From Pararhizobium qamdonense (GTDB lineage Bacteria; Pseudomonadota; Alphaproteobacteria; Rhizobiales; Rhizobiaceae): a stretch of 64,000 nucleotides of DNA. The DNA lies in the NCBI RefSeq assembly GCF_029277445.1, contig NZ_CP119567.1:372001-436000 (forward strand), read 5' to 3'. This document shows, piece by piece, positions 50,939 through 59,822 of this stretch. Position 1 is the first letter of the stretch. Every line of letters starts with the position of its first letter. Under the pieces are notes generated by a model that was given only the letters and a program-made list of their open reading frames with translations, ran no database searches and had not been told where the DNA came from. Made by a program: the position numbers and the translations under genes.

Positions 50939-51862
50939 ATGACCCTTCAGACCTCAGATACGGCCATCTCAACGGAACCGCATTTCGCCAAGCGGATGTT
51001 GCGCATGCTGCTTGCCGACAAGTTCGCGCTGTGCGCTGCCATCTTCCTGCTGCTGATCATCGTGCTTGCCATTATCGGTCCGAGCTGGATCGGTGACCTT
51101 GCGACCAAGCAGAACCTGCGCGGCCGCAATGCCGCCCCCTTCGATTGGCAACGCGGCTGGGTGTGGTGGATGGGCGCGGATGCCTTGGGACGGCCACTGT
51201 TTGCCCGCATCATCGTCGCCACTCAGAACACACTGATGGTGGCCGCCGGCGCGGTGCTGCTCTCGGCCATTGCCGGCACGGTTCTTGGATTGATCGCTGG
51301 CTTCTCATCGCAGCGTGTCAACCAGGTAATCATGCGAATTGCTGACGTCATCATGTCGTTCCCGTCGCTGTTGATCGCTGTCATCGTCCTATACATTCTC
51401 GGATCGTCGATCCTCAATCTGATGCTGGTGCTGTCGATTACCCGTATTCCCGTCTATCTGCGCACGACGCGGGCAGAGGTGCTGGAAATCCGGGAGCGGA
51501 TGTTCGTTCAAGCCGCCCGTGTGATGGGTGCCTCCAACAAGCGCATCCTATTCCGCCATATTCTTCCGGTGGTCCTGCCGACACTGACGACGCTTGCGAC
51601 ACTTGATTTCGCCTATGTCATGCTAGCGGAAAGTGCGTTGTCCTTCCTCGGCATCGGTATTCAACCGCCGGAAATCACCTGGGGTTTGATGATCTCGCAG
51701 GGCCGCCAGTATCTCACCAATGCCTGGTGGTTGTCCTTCTGGCCAGGTCTCGCCATCATCTTCACCACCATGTCGCTCAATCTTTTGTCCAACTGGCTGC
51801 GTATCGCGCTCGATCCCGTACAGCGCTGGCGCCTTGAAATGAAGGGACGCAAGAATGGCTGA
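50939..51862 (+). CDS. Dipeptide-type ABC transporter permease (DppC type)
   Basis: 307-residue permease. N-terminal cytoplasmic stretch, first helix, then LRGRNAAPFDWQRGWVWWMG and ALGRPLFARIIVATQNTLMV, the DppC 'TDxxGRD' region in variant form. The coupling loop is FVQAARVMGASNKRILFRHI. The ATG at 50939 follows TTGAGGAGCC. Its last 8 bp overlap the ATPase gene. Confidence 0.9.
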   Translation: MTLQTSDTAISTEPHFAKRMLRMLLADKFALCAAIFLLLIIVLAIIGPSWIGDLATKQNLRGRNAAPFDWQRGWVWWMGADALGRPLFARIIVATQNTLMVAAGAVLLSAIAGTVLGLIAGFSSQRVNQVIMRIADVIMSFPSLLIAVIVLYILGSSILNLMLVLSITRIPVYLRTTRAEVLEIRERMFVQAARVMGASNKRILFRHILPVVLPTLTTLATLDFAYVMLAESALSFLGIGIQPPEITWGLMISQGRQYLTNAWWLSFWPGLAIIFTTMSLNLLSNWLRIALDPVQRWRLEMKGRKNG

Positions 51863-53471
51863 GCATCTCCTCGAAGTCCGGAACCTCTCCGTTGAATTCT
51901 TTACGGCAACCGGCGTGGTAAAAGCGGTTCGCGACATTTCCTACCATCTCGACCGCGGCGAAACGCTGGCTATTCTCGGCGAGAGCGGTTCCGGCAAGTC
52001 GGTGTCCTCGGCTGCGATCATGAACCTGATCGACATGCCGCCCGGCCGCATCAGTTCCGGCGAAATCCTGCTGGATGGCGTCGATCTCCTGACGATGTCA
52101 GAACAGGCGCGCCGCCAGGTGAATGGCCGCCGTATCGCGATGATCTTTCAAGATCCGCTCAGCCATCTGAACCCTGTCTATACCGTTGGCTGGCAGATCC
52201 GTGAGGCATTGATCACCCATGGCTCTGGTAAGGCGCAAGCTCACGCCGAAGCGCTTCGCCTTGTCTCGCGCGTCGGCATTCCGGACGCGGAGCATGCGCT
52301 GGACAAATATCCGCACGAATTTTCCGGCGGTCAACGTCAGCGCGTCATGATCGCCATGGCGCTCGCTCTGAAACCGGACCTTTTGATTGCCGACGAACCG
52401 ACGACGGCGCTCGATGTGACGGTTCAGGCCGAGGTTCTTGCTCTCCTTGAGGAGTTGCAGGAGGAAACCGGCATGGGCGTGCTGATCATCACGCATGATC
52501 TGGGTGTCGTTGCAGAGATAGCGGACCGGGTCGTCGTCATGGAGAAGGGCGTGCTGGTGGAGGCCGGTACGGTCAGTGCGGTCTATAAGAATCCTCAACA
52601 TCCCTACACGAAGAAGCTGATCGCCGCCGCTCCCGGTAAAGGCGCCATGCATGCCGCGACGGTACGCAAGGAGCCGGTTCTTTCGGTCCGTGACGTGCGC
52701 AAGACCTATGGAGCTTTCCAAGCACTCAAGGGTGTTTCCTTCGATCTTATGCCGGGCGAGACGATGGCTGTCGTCGGCGAGAGCGGTTCAGGTAAATCCA
52801 CGCTCGCCCGCATCCTTTTGAGACTTGACGAACCCGATAGCGGCAGCGCGCATTGGAAGGGCAGGGATCTGTTCACCCTGCCGCCCGGCGAACTTTATAA
52901 GTTGAGGCGCGATCTGCAGATGGTCTTTCAGGACCCAACCCAGTCCCTCAACCCGCGCATGACAGTCTATCAGCTGATTTCCGAAGCTTGGGTGATCCAT
53001 CCCGACATTCTGCCCAAATCGAAGTGGCGGGGTCGCGTCACAGAGCTTCTCGTTCAGGTGGGTCTCGGTCCCGAACATATGGGACGCTATCCGCATCAGT
53101 TCTCCGGCGGCCAGCGTCAGCGTATCGCTATCGCCCGCGCTCTCGCGCTCGAGCCGCAGCTTATCATATGCGACGAGGCCGTGTCAGCGCTCGACGTTTC
53201 GGTGCAAGCGCAGGTCATTGCGCTTCTCGACAAGCTGCGCGCAGAAATGGGCATCGCCTTCATCTTCATCGCCCACGACCTGCCCGTGGTCCGCGACTTC
53301 GCCGACCATGTCATGGTTATGCGCAAGGGCGAAGTCGTCGAACTCGGCACGGTGCAGACGGTATTTGGCGCACCGCGCGAAGACTATACCCGCGCCCTCC
53401 TTGCTGCCGGGCTAGATCCCGATCCCGATGTCCAGGCCGCCCGACGCGCTGCCCGGATGGAACATGCTTGA
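51855..53471 (+). CDS. Dipeptide-type ABC transporter ATPase, DppD-DppF fusion
   Basis: 538-residue protein with two complete ATPase domains (about 5-250 and 275-520). Both Walker A sites are GESGSGKS; both signatures are FSGGQRQR; Walker B reads LLIADEPTTALD and LIICDEAVSALD. Fused ATPases of this type replace the separate DppD and DppF subunits, as in GsiA. Overlaps the upstream permease, so coupled. Confidence 0.93.
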   Translation: MAEHLLEVRNLSVEFFTATGVVKAVRDISYHLDRGETLAILGESGSGKSVSSAAIMNLIDMPPGRISSGEILLDGVDLLTMSEQARRQVNGRRIAMIFQDPLSHLNPVYTVGWQIREALITHGSGKAQAHAEALRLVSRVGIPDAEHALDKYPHEFSGGQRQRVMIAMALALKPDLLIADEPTTALDVTVQAEVLALLEELQEETGMGVLIITHDLGVVAEIADRVVVMEKGVLVEAGTVSAVYKNPQHPYTKKLIAAAPGKGAMHAATVRKEPVLSVRDVRKTYGAFQALKGVSFDLMPGETMAVVGESGSGKSTLARILLRLDEPDSGSAHWKGRDLFTLPPGELYKLRRDLQMVFQDPTQSLNPRMTVYQLISEAWVIHPDILPKSKWRGRVTELLVQVGLGPEHMGRYPHQFSGGQRQRIAIARALALEPQLIICDEAVSALDVSVQAQVIALLDKLRAEMGIAFIFIAHDLPVVRDFADHVMVMRKGEVVELGTVQTVFGAPREDYTRALLAAGLDPDPDVQAARRAARMEHA

Positions 53472-53506
53472 TCACCGCTTTCGAAGCGGAAACTGGAGTT
53501 GAATGA

Positions 53507-54403
53507 ATGACCAAGAACGCTTTTGTCGCCCTCGTGACCTGTTTCAACGAAGATGAGACGATCAATTATGAGGCGACCCGCCGTCAGGTTCGCCGGCAGG
53601 TGGCCGCCGGCAACAACATCATGTGCGCCGGCACCAACGGTGATTTCACGGCGCTGACGCATGCGGAGAAGATTCGTCTGACCGAAGAGGTCGTCGATGA
53701 GGTTGCAGGCCAGGCGAAGGTCATCGTGAATGCCGGCATGCCGGCGACATTCGAGACGATCCAACTGGCCAAAGCGTTCGACCGAATCGGCGTCGATGGC
53801 ATTGCGGTCATCACCCCGTTCTTCATCGCCTGCACGCAGGACAGTCTGATCCGGCATTTTTCCGCCGTGGCCGACAGTGTCACGACGCCGACCTATCTCT
53901 ACGACATCCCGGCGCGGACGCAGAACCACATCGAGCCGGAAACCGCGGCCAAGCTTGCGCTGCACGGCAATATTGCTGGTATCAAGGATTCGGGTGGCGC
54001 TCAGGAAACGTTGGCGGCTTATCTGCAGGTCTCGAAGGAAACCCCCGGCTTCGACGTCTATTCGGGCCCCGATCATCTCGTGCTGTGGTCGCTACAAAAT
54101 GGCGCCGCAGGCTGCATTTCCGGTCTTGGAAACGCGCTTCCACATGTCCTGGCCGATATTCTCAAGGCATTCGATGCGGGTGACCTTGCTGAGGCCGAGC
54201 GCCAGCAGGCGATCTATACCGCCTTCCGCACGGACCTCTATGCGCTCGGCTTTGCGCCCGCGATGGTGAAGCGCTCGCTTTACCTGCAGGACGCGTCCGT
54301 TGGCGCGAGCCGCCAGCCTGCGCTGCTGCCGAGTGCCGAGCAGGATCAGAAGATCGCCGCAATCCTGCAGAAATACGACCTTCTTCCGGGAAAGTCTGCA
54401 TGA
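53507..54403 (+). CDS. DHDPS/N-acetylneuraminate-lyase family enzyme
   Basis: 298-residue TIM-barrel Schiff-base enzyme. Lys160 in AGIKDSGG is the catalytic lysine, Tyr132 in YLYDIPART the proton relay, and AGTNGDFTALT the substrate loop (GTNGD where many members have GTTGE). The family performs aldol cleavage or dehydration of 2-keto acids, for example sialic acid lyase, KDG aldolase and 2-keto-3-deoxy acid dehydratases. It lies 36 bp after the transporter ATPase and overlaps the next gene by 4 bp. The nearby sialidase-fold protein hints at a sialic-acid-like substrate, but the other enzymes fit a keto-acid route more generally. Confidence 0.88.
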   Translation: MTKNAFVALVTCFNEDETINYEATRRQVRRQVAAGNNIMCAGTNGDFTALTHAEKIRLTEEVVDEVAGQAKVIVNAGMPATFETIQLAKAFDRIGVDGIAVITPFFIACTQDSLIRHFSAVADSVTTPTYLYDIPARTQNHIEPETAAKLALHGNIAGIKDSGGAQETLAAYLQVSKETPGFDVYSGPDHLVLWSLQNGAAGCISGLGNALPHVLADILKAFDAGDLAEAERQQAIYTAFRTDLYALGFAPAMVKRSLYLQDASVGASRQPALLPSAEQDQKIAAILQKYDLLPGKSA

Positions 54404-55368
54404 GTATCGTGATTGCGACGACGTCGCCTGGCTTCGGCCGCCACGGCCGGGTGCGCGAGCTTTTGGAGGAAACCGGCTGGACCATCATCCGCTGCACGGA
54501 CAACGAAGTTCCTGACGGCGGCCTGTCGAAGCACATTGAAAATGCCGATTTTCTAGTCCCCGGTCTGCTGCCAGTCAACGCGGCAACGATCGCACACGCG
54601 CCCAAGCTTCGAGCCGTTTTAAAACATGGCGTGGGAACCGATAACATTGATATTCCAGCCTGCACGGCAAAAGGCTATCCGGTCACGAACACGCCGGGCG
54701 CCAACTCCAATGCCGTTGCGGAACTTGCCGTCGGAATGATGTTTGCGATGGCGCGCAATATTGCATCCGGGCATATGAGCGTGGTTTCCGGCGGCTGGGA
54801 TCGCCAGCCCGGAACGGAAATCTCCGGCAAGGTTCTGGGGATCGTGGGTCTGGGCAATATCGGCAAGTTGCTGGCAAAAAAGGCGATCGCGCTCAATATG
54901 GCTGTTGTCGCCACCGATCTCTACCCTGACCGCGCCTTTGTCGCCGAGCATGGAATAGAGATCCTTGAATTGGAGCAATTGTTAGCGCGTTCCGACTATG
55001 TATCGCTCCATGTTTTCGGCGGCACCGGCAATACGGCCTTGATCGACGCGGAAAAGCTGGGACTGATGAAGCCGGGAGCCTGCCTTCTTAATCTCGCCCG
55101 TGGCGAAGTTGTTGATAACGACGCTCTCGCCAACGCCCTGTCCGAGGGACGCCTTCGCGGTGCGGCGATTGACGCTTTCGTCACCGAGCCACCGGATGTA
55201 TCGCATCCTCTGTTTGCGCTTCCGAACGTCGTCTTCACGCCGCATAGTGGAGCCGATAGCCTGGAGGCTTTCGAAAATGTGGGCCTTATGGTGATCAGGG
55301 ATATCCAGGACTTCATCGCTGGACGACGCCCGGCACATGTTCTCAATCCGGAGGTTTTCACCCGATGA
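54400..55368 (+). CDS. D-isomer-specific 2-hydroxyacid dehydrogenase
   Basis: 322-residue NAD(P)-dependent dehydrogenase. The cofactor loop GIVGLGNIGKLLAKKA is mid-protein; catalytic Arg is in NLARGEVVDNDAL, and the catalytic His is in FTPHSGADS near the C-terminus. Probably interconverts a 2-keto acid and a D-2-hydroxy acid. Overlaps both neighbours by 4 bp, indicating strict co-translation with the DHDPS-like and Ldh-like enzymes. Confidence 0.9.
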   Translation: MSIVIATTSPGFGRHGRVRELLEETGWTIIRCTDNEVPDGGLSKHIENADFLVPGLLPVNAATIAHAPKLRAVLKHGVGTDNIDIPACTAKGYPVTNTPGANSNAVAELAVGMMFAMARNIASGHMSVVSGGWDRQPGTEISGKVLGIVGLGNIGKLLAKKAIALNMAVVATDLYPDRAFVAEHGIEILELEQLLARSDYVSLHVFGGTGNTALIDAEKLGLMKPGACLLNLARGEVVDNDALANALSEGRLRGAAIDAFVTEPPDVSHPLFALPNVVFTPHSGADSLEAFENVGLMVIRDIQDFIAGRRPAHVLNPEVFTR

Positions 55369-56420
55369 CCACCCCCCGCTACGCTTCAGACACGCTGTTC
55401 GATTTTGCCCGCTCTCTCTTTTCTGCCGCTGGTCTGGATGCCGAAAAGGCAACCGCCGTTGCGACCTATCTGCTGGACGCCGACCTGATGGGTCATTCGA
55501 CCCACGGTTTGGCACTCGCGGGCTGGTATCTGCAAAGTATTGCCGATGGCATCATGACGACGCATGGTTCTTTTGAGGTTGTCAGCGATCGTGGCCCGGC
55601 TGTCTGCTGGGCCGGGAATCGGCTTCCTGGCGCCTGGCTGACCTCCGAGGCTGTCAAGCTTGCCACCGAACGTGCCGGGCAGTTTGGCACCGCGACCATC
55701 GTGATCGGCAATAGCCATCATATTGGCGCGCTGGCGGCCTATCTGCCCATCGCGACGGCCAAGGGCATGCTCGTGTCCATCGCATCCTCTTCTCCATCCG
55801 GTGCCCAGGTCGCGCCTTTCGGTGGCCTCAAGGGGCTTTACACGCCGAACCCGGTCGCTCATGGCATTCCAACGCCCGATGGTCCAATCCTTATCGACAT
55901 TTCCGCCTCCATCACGACCGTCAATATGGCGCAAAGGCTGATCCGCGAGAGCAGGCAATACGATGAAGACTGGCTGATGGATGCTGAGGGGCGGCCTTCG
56001 CGAGACCCACGTGTTCTTGAAAAAGGCGGCACGCTTCTGCCAACGGGCGGTCTCGATCACGGACAAAAGGGATATGGCATGGCGCTCATCGCGGAAGCGA
56101 TGACCCAGGGGCTCGCCGGCTTTGGCAGAGCGGATGCACCGAAGGGAACCAATGCTGCAGTCACCGTTCAGGTATGGGATCCGACGGCGTTTGGCGGCAC
56201 AGATGCATTTCTCAAGCAAACTGGCTGGCTGGCCGACGCATGCCGCGCCAATCCACCGCGTCCAGGCGTCAGCAAGGTGAGACTTCCGGGCGAAGCTGCA
56301 TTGGCACGCAAGCGGGCGGCTTTGGAAAACGGCGTTGCGCTTCACCCTGGCATCATCGACAGCCTCGTAGCCCATGCCGAACGGCTGGGAATCGCAATGC
56401 CGTCTGAAACACAAGACTGA
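55365..56420 (+). CDS. Malate/L-lactate dehydrogenase (Ldh) family oxidoreductase (second copy)
   Basis: 351-residue NAD(P)-dependent oxidoreductase, related to the protein at 12238. Motifs: DADLMGHSTHGLALAGWYLQ, GNSHHIGALAAYLP, and YTPNPVAHGIPTPDGP. Together with the preceding D-2-hydroxyacid dehydrogenase it gives two dehydrogenases of opposite stereochemical class in one operon, which could epimerise a 2-hydroxy acid through its keto form (inference). Overlaps the upstream gene by 4 bp. Confidence 0.9.
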   Translation: MTTPRYASDTLFDFARSLFSAAGLDAEKATAVATYLLDADLMGHSTHGLALAGWYLQSIADGIMTTHGSFEVVSDRGPAVCWAGNRLPGAWLTSEAVKLATERAGQFGTATIVIGNSHHIGALAAYLPIATAKGMLVSIASSSPSGAQVAPFGGLKGLYTPNPVAHGIPTPDGPILIDISASITTVNMAQRLIRESRQYDEDWLMDAEGRPSRDPRVLEKGGTLLPTGGLDHGQKGYGMALIAEAMTQGLAGFGRADAPKGTNAAVTVQVWDPTAFGGTDAFLKQTGWLADACRANPPRPGVSKVRLPGEAALARKRAALENGVALHPGIIDSLVAHAERLGIAMPSETQD

Positions 56421-56425
56421 CACTT

Positions 56426-57199
56426 ATGGAGGCCCGCTTGCCAAACGCGATCAACACCGGCGATCTCGCGAATACCCTTTACACCCTGCGAACCGGCGGG
56501 CAATCAAACCCGACGGCAAACTTCGTATTGCCGTCAAATCTGGCAGAAGCAATGGAAGTCCAGCACGCTCTTGCCAGGCTGGAAGGCGCGAGCGATACGG
56601 CGTGGAAAGTTGCAATGTCGCCTGACCAGCATGCGGTGATGGCCCGGCTGTATCCATATGTCGAGACGGAGCTTGAGGCGCAGTTGCCGTATTTGCCCGG
56701 TATGAAGTTCGAGTTGGAACTGGCGCTCCGGCTCGGTCGTGAACTCCCCGCGCGTACGGAGCCGTACTCCCGCACAGAGATCGTCGAGGCGGTGTCGCAT
56801 GTTCATATCGGTGCCGAACTCCTTTCGTCGGCTGTCACGGACGCCGGGAAGGTCTCGTTTCCACTCTATGTCGCCGACAGGATCGGCAACCGGGGTTATG
56901 CGCTTGGGCCGGTTGTAGCGAAAGTGTTGCTCGATACGATCGAGGGTACCGAAACGCATATCACGCATGACGGCGCACCCCTCTTTTCACAGCCTGCGAA
57001 ACATCCCGCAGGCGATCCACTCGCCTGGCTTCTCGCCTATGCCAACGATCCCTCGAGCTCCAACAACATTCTCCGAGCCGGGACGGTGATTACCACAGGA
57101 GCACTGACCGGCGCGATGCTGCTGCCAGGGCCGGGTAGGGTCGAGGTTCGGCTGGCGCAGGACTATGCGATCAACGTGACGCTGACGGCGTCAAGTTGA
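56426..57199 (+). CDS. 2-keto-4-pentenoate hydratase-like (FAH superfamily) protein
   Basis: 257-residue protein resembling MhpD-type hydratases and the fumarylacetoacetate-hydrolase fold. Metal-ligand acid pattern FELELALRLGRELP; later HVHIGAELLSSAVTD and the C-terminal GTVITTGALTGAMLLPGPG loop, which is typical of the family. These enzymes hydrate, dehydrate or cleave 2-keto acids. Starts 5 bp after the Ldh stop; last gene of the operon. Substrate unknown. Confidence 0.85.
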   Translation: MEARLPNAINTGDLANTLYTLRTGGQSNPTANFVLPSNLAEAMEVQHALARLEGASDTAWKVAMSPDQHAVMARLYPYVETELEAQLPYLPGMKFELELALRLGRELPARTEPYSRTEIVEAVSHVHIGAELLSSAVTDAGKVSFPLYVADRIGNRGYALGPVVAKVLLDTIEGTETHITHDGAPLFSQPAKHPAGDPLAWLLAYANDPSSSNNILRAGTVITTGALTGAMLLPGPGRVEVRLAQDYAINVTLTASS

Positions 57200-57277
57200 G
57201 ATCCGTTTGACTCGCGCAGTTTGGCGATGGTTTAACGCTTGGACGTTTTTTCCATCGCGAGATCAGGCACTAATCGC

Positions 57278-58222
57278 ATGTTGAAGGACAGGAGAAATCT
57301 GGCTGCAAAGGCTGTACTTGGCGAAAAGTCCGCGATGATGAGCGGCAGTTTGCCAACCTTTGAGCACATCGTCACCGATGTCACGGAGAGTTTTCTCTGG
57401 CGCGTGGATGACTATCCGTGGGAGCGCAATGTCTGGAACTACCATCCGGAGATCGAGATCCATCTCTTGCGGCATGCGTCTGGCATGGCCTTTGTCGGAG
57501 ATTACATTGGTGAATTCCAACCCGGTTATCTGACTGTGATTGGCCGCAATCTGCCGCATGACTGGGTAACGGCAACGGCGCCGGGCGAGGTCATCGAGGG
57601 GCGCGATATCGTCATCCAATTCGATCCGGATCGCCTCCGCAACATCACGGCCATGCTCCCGGAGTTTATACAGTTGGAGGACTTTTTCGCCCGTGCCGAA
57701 CGCGGACTTGTGTTCTACGGTCAAACGCTGGCTGAAGGTATCAACCTTGTGGAAAGCATGGGAAAGGTGAAGGGCTTTGCCCGGCTGTCAATGTTCGTAC
57801 AATTGCTTGAGCTTTTAAGCGCCACGCAGGAATACGAAATCCTGTCGTCTCCGGAATTTGCGCCAAAGCTGAACGCTGAAACCCTCGACGTTTTGCAGCG
57901 CGCGTTGATCTATATTTTCGAGAATGTCGCCAACGATATCCACCTTGCCGAGGTGGCAGGTCTGGCTGGCATGAGTGAGACGGCTTTCTCCCGGTTTTTC
58001 AAGAAGAACACCGGCAACAGTTTCACCGACCATGTCAACAAGCTGCGTATCTGGCAGGCCTGCAAACTTTTGGCGGAGAGCGATATGCCGATTACCGAAA
58101 TCTGCTTCGAGGTCGGTTATCTCAATATCTCCAATTTCAACCGGACATTCCTGCTGCATCATAAAATGACGCCGTCCGCCTACCGGCGGCTCGCGGGACA
58201 GCGCCGCCCTTCGCGTGCTTGA
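57278..58222 (+). CDS. AraC-family transcriptional regulator
   Basis: 314-residue regulator. An N-terminal cupin-like sensing domain has VDDYPWERNVWNYHPEIEIH and PGYLTVIGRNLPHDW. The C-terminal pair of helix-turn-helices (about 215-305) has IHLAEVAGLAGMSETAFSRF and ITEICFEVGYLNISNFNRTF. The start is uncertain; ATGs at 57278 and 57335 are both possible, with weak ribosome sites. Followed by a good terminator, then by the polyol-type importer, which it probably activates. Confidence 0.88.
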   Translation: MLKDRRNLAAKAVLGEKSAMMSGSLPTFEHIVTDVTESFLWRVDDYPWERNVWNYHPEIEIHLLRHASGMAFVGDYIGEFQPGYLTVIGRNLPHDWVTATAPGEVIEGRDIVIQFDPDRLRNITAMLPEFIQLEDFFARAERGLVFYGQTLAEGINLVESMGKVKGFARLSMFVQLLELLSATQEYEILSSPEFAPKLNAETLDVLQRALIYIFENVANDIHLAEVAGLAGMSETAFSRFFKKNTGNSFTDHVNKLRIWQACKLLAESDMPITEICFEVGYLNISNFNRTFLLHHKMTPSAYRRLAGQRRPSRA

Positions 58223-58270
58223 TGCTGGTTTTTGTGCAGAGCAATGAAGCTATGTTGCAACTGCCCTGTA

Positions 58271-58294
58271 AAAAGCGATTTGTCGCTATTTTTT
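58271..58294 (+). terminator. Rho-independent terminator after the araC-type gene
   Basis: Stem AGCGA-TTTG-TCGCT (58274-58287), flanked upstream by A residues and followed by ATTTTTT. It is the clearest T-tailed terminator seen in the window. Confidence 0.65.
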
Positions 58295-58451
58295 CGCATT
58301 AAACTATAGATTCGACGCATGGCGCGCACTAGTCCCCCCACACCAGATACGTAGGATCAGGCCAGCGAAAAACTTCGCTATGGAGAGACGGCCGCCTGAT
58401 CTGAGGAGATTCCAGCGGCTATCGCAGTGACCTTTAGGGGAGGTTCATCAT

Positions 58452-59729
58452 ATGACCAATGGAAAGACGCTCATTTCGAGCATTGCCTTCGCTTGCCTTC
58501 TTGCCAGCTCGGTATCTTCGATCGCGATTGCGGCCGAGTGCTCCGGGACGATCAAGGTTCTTGCCCAGCCGCGCGACGGACTGACTTTGCTTGAGGAGCA
58601 AAAATCGGAATTCGAAAAGCTCAGCGGCGGCGCATCCTTCGAGATCGATTATCTGAACGAGAACGATCGCCGCGCCAAGAGCAAGGCCGACGCTTCCACC
58701 ATCGGCAAGTACAATGTCTACTATATCGATGAAGCCAATGTGGCACTGTTTGCATCATCAGGCTGGGTCGCGCCATTGATGGACTACTATCCGGCCGAGT
58801 ACGACTATGCCGATTTCGATCCAGGCCGGCAGAAGGTTGCCACCTATGACGGCAAGGTTTGGTTTGCGCCGCTGACGGGTGGCGGCGATCTGATGGTGTA
58901 CCGCAAGGACCTGCTCGAGGCCGCAGGCATCACTCCGCCCAAGACGCTTGACGCCTACATTGCAGCCGTCAAGACGCTGAACCAGCCGGACAAGGGCATC
59001 TATGGCACGGCGCTGCGCGGCCAGCGTGGGTCCGGTGCCAATGTCTGGCGCTGGATGCCCTTCTTCAAGGGTTTCGGCGGCAACTGGTTTGACGGCAAGA
59101 CGCCGGTCTTCGACAGCGAGGCCGCTATCAAGGCGACTGAAACCTATCTGGAGCTTTTCAAATATTCGGCTCCCGGCAGCCAGACCGGCGGTTGGGACGA
59201 AGTCGTCGGCGCCTTCACATCCGGCCAGGTGGCGATGATCATCGAATCCACACCACTGGTCGGCATGGCGATCGATCCGAAATCCTCCCAGGTCGCTGGC
59301 AAGGTCGGTTACATGCCGCCGCCAACCCCGCTGACGGGTGGGGGATACGGCCACGGTCTTGCCATCGGCATCAAAGCCAATGCGGATGAGGCGTCAAAGG
59401 CCTGCGCCGGCCTCTTCATCGCCTGGGCGACCTCCAAGGAAAACGAGAACCGCCGTCTGGAAGCAAACCAGTTCAGCGAACTCAATCGCACCAGTGTCAT
59501 GACCAGTCCGAAATTCGCCGAGTTTTATGGTCCGGACCTCGGTGAAGCCCTGGCCGAAACCGGCAAGGTTACGGCAGTCAATTTCTGGCAAAGCCCGCAA
59601 TGGCCGGATCTCGGCGATCGTTGGGGCATCATTCTGGAAGAGCTGATTGCAGGCACCCGCACGGACATCAAGGATGGTCTCGACGAGCTCAACGGCTTTG
59701 CCAAGGACCTCGTCGCCCGCAGCCAGTAA
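58452..59729 (+). CDS. Sugar/polyol ABC transporter periplasmic binding protein (family 1)
   Basis: 425-residue family-1 receptor with signal peptide cleaved near residue 28 (AIA-AEC). Fold blocks: GTIKVLAQPRDGLTLLEEQK, PLTGGGDLMVYRKDLLEAAG and FTSGQVAMIIESTPLVGMA. The downstream xylitol/sorbitol-type dehydrogenase suggests a sugar alcohol as ligand. The ATG follows AGGGGAGGTTCATC. First gene of the importer operon. Confidence 0.9.
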   Translation: MTNGKTLISSIAFACLLASSVSSIAIAAECSGTIKVLAQPRDGLTLLEEQKSEFEKLSGGASFEIDYLNENDRRAKSKADASTIGKYNVYYIDEANVALFASSGWVAPLMDYYPAEYDYADFDPGRQKVATYDGKVWFAPLTGGGDLMVYRKDLLEAAGITPPKTLDAYIAAVKTLNQPDKGIYGTALRGQRGSGANVWRWMPFFKGFGGNWFDGKTPVFDSEAAIKATETYLELFKYSAPGSQTGGWDEVVGAFTSGQVAMIIESTPLVGMAIDPKSSQVAGKVGYMPPPTPLTGGGYGHGLAIGIKANADEASKACAGLFIAWATSKENENRRLEANQFSELNRTSVMTSPKFAEFYGPDLGEALAETGKVTAVNFWQSPQWPDLGDRWGIILEELIAGTRTDIKDGLDELNGFAKDLVARSQ

Positions 59730-59750
59730 GCTGACCTTCGCTGACACTGA

Positions 59751-59775
59751 CCCGGCAAGGCGAGCCCTTGCCGGG
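59751..59775. terminator. Intercistronic hairpin after the polyol-binding-protein gene
   Basis: Perfect 10-bp stem CCCGGCAAGG / CCTTGCCGGG with loop CGAGC, 21 bp after the stop codon and 47 bp before the permease start. No T-run. Confidence 0.65.
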
Positions 59776-59822
59776 CATCCTTACACCAACGGGAAGCACT
59801 GCGACTTTTCGAAGGGGGCTTC

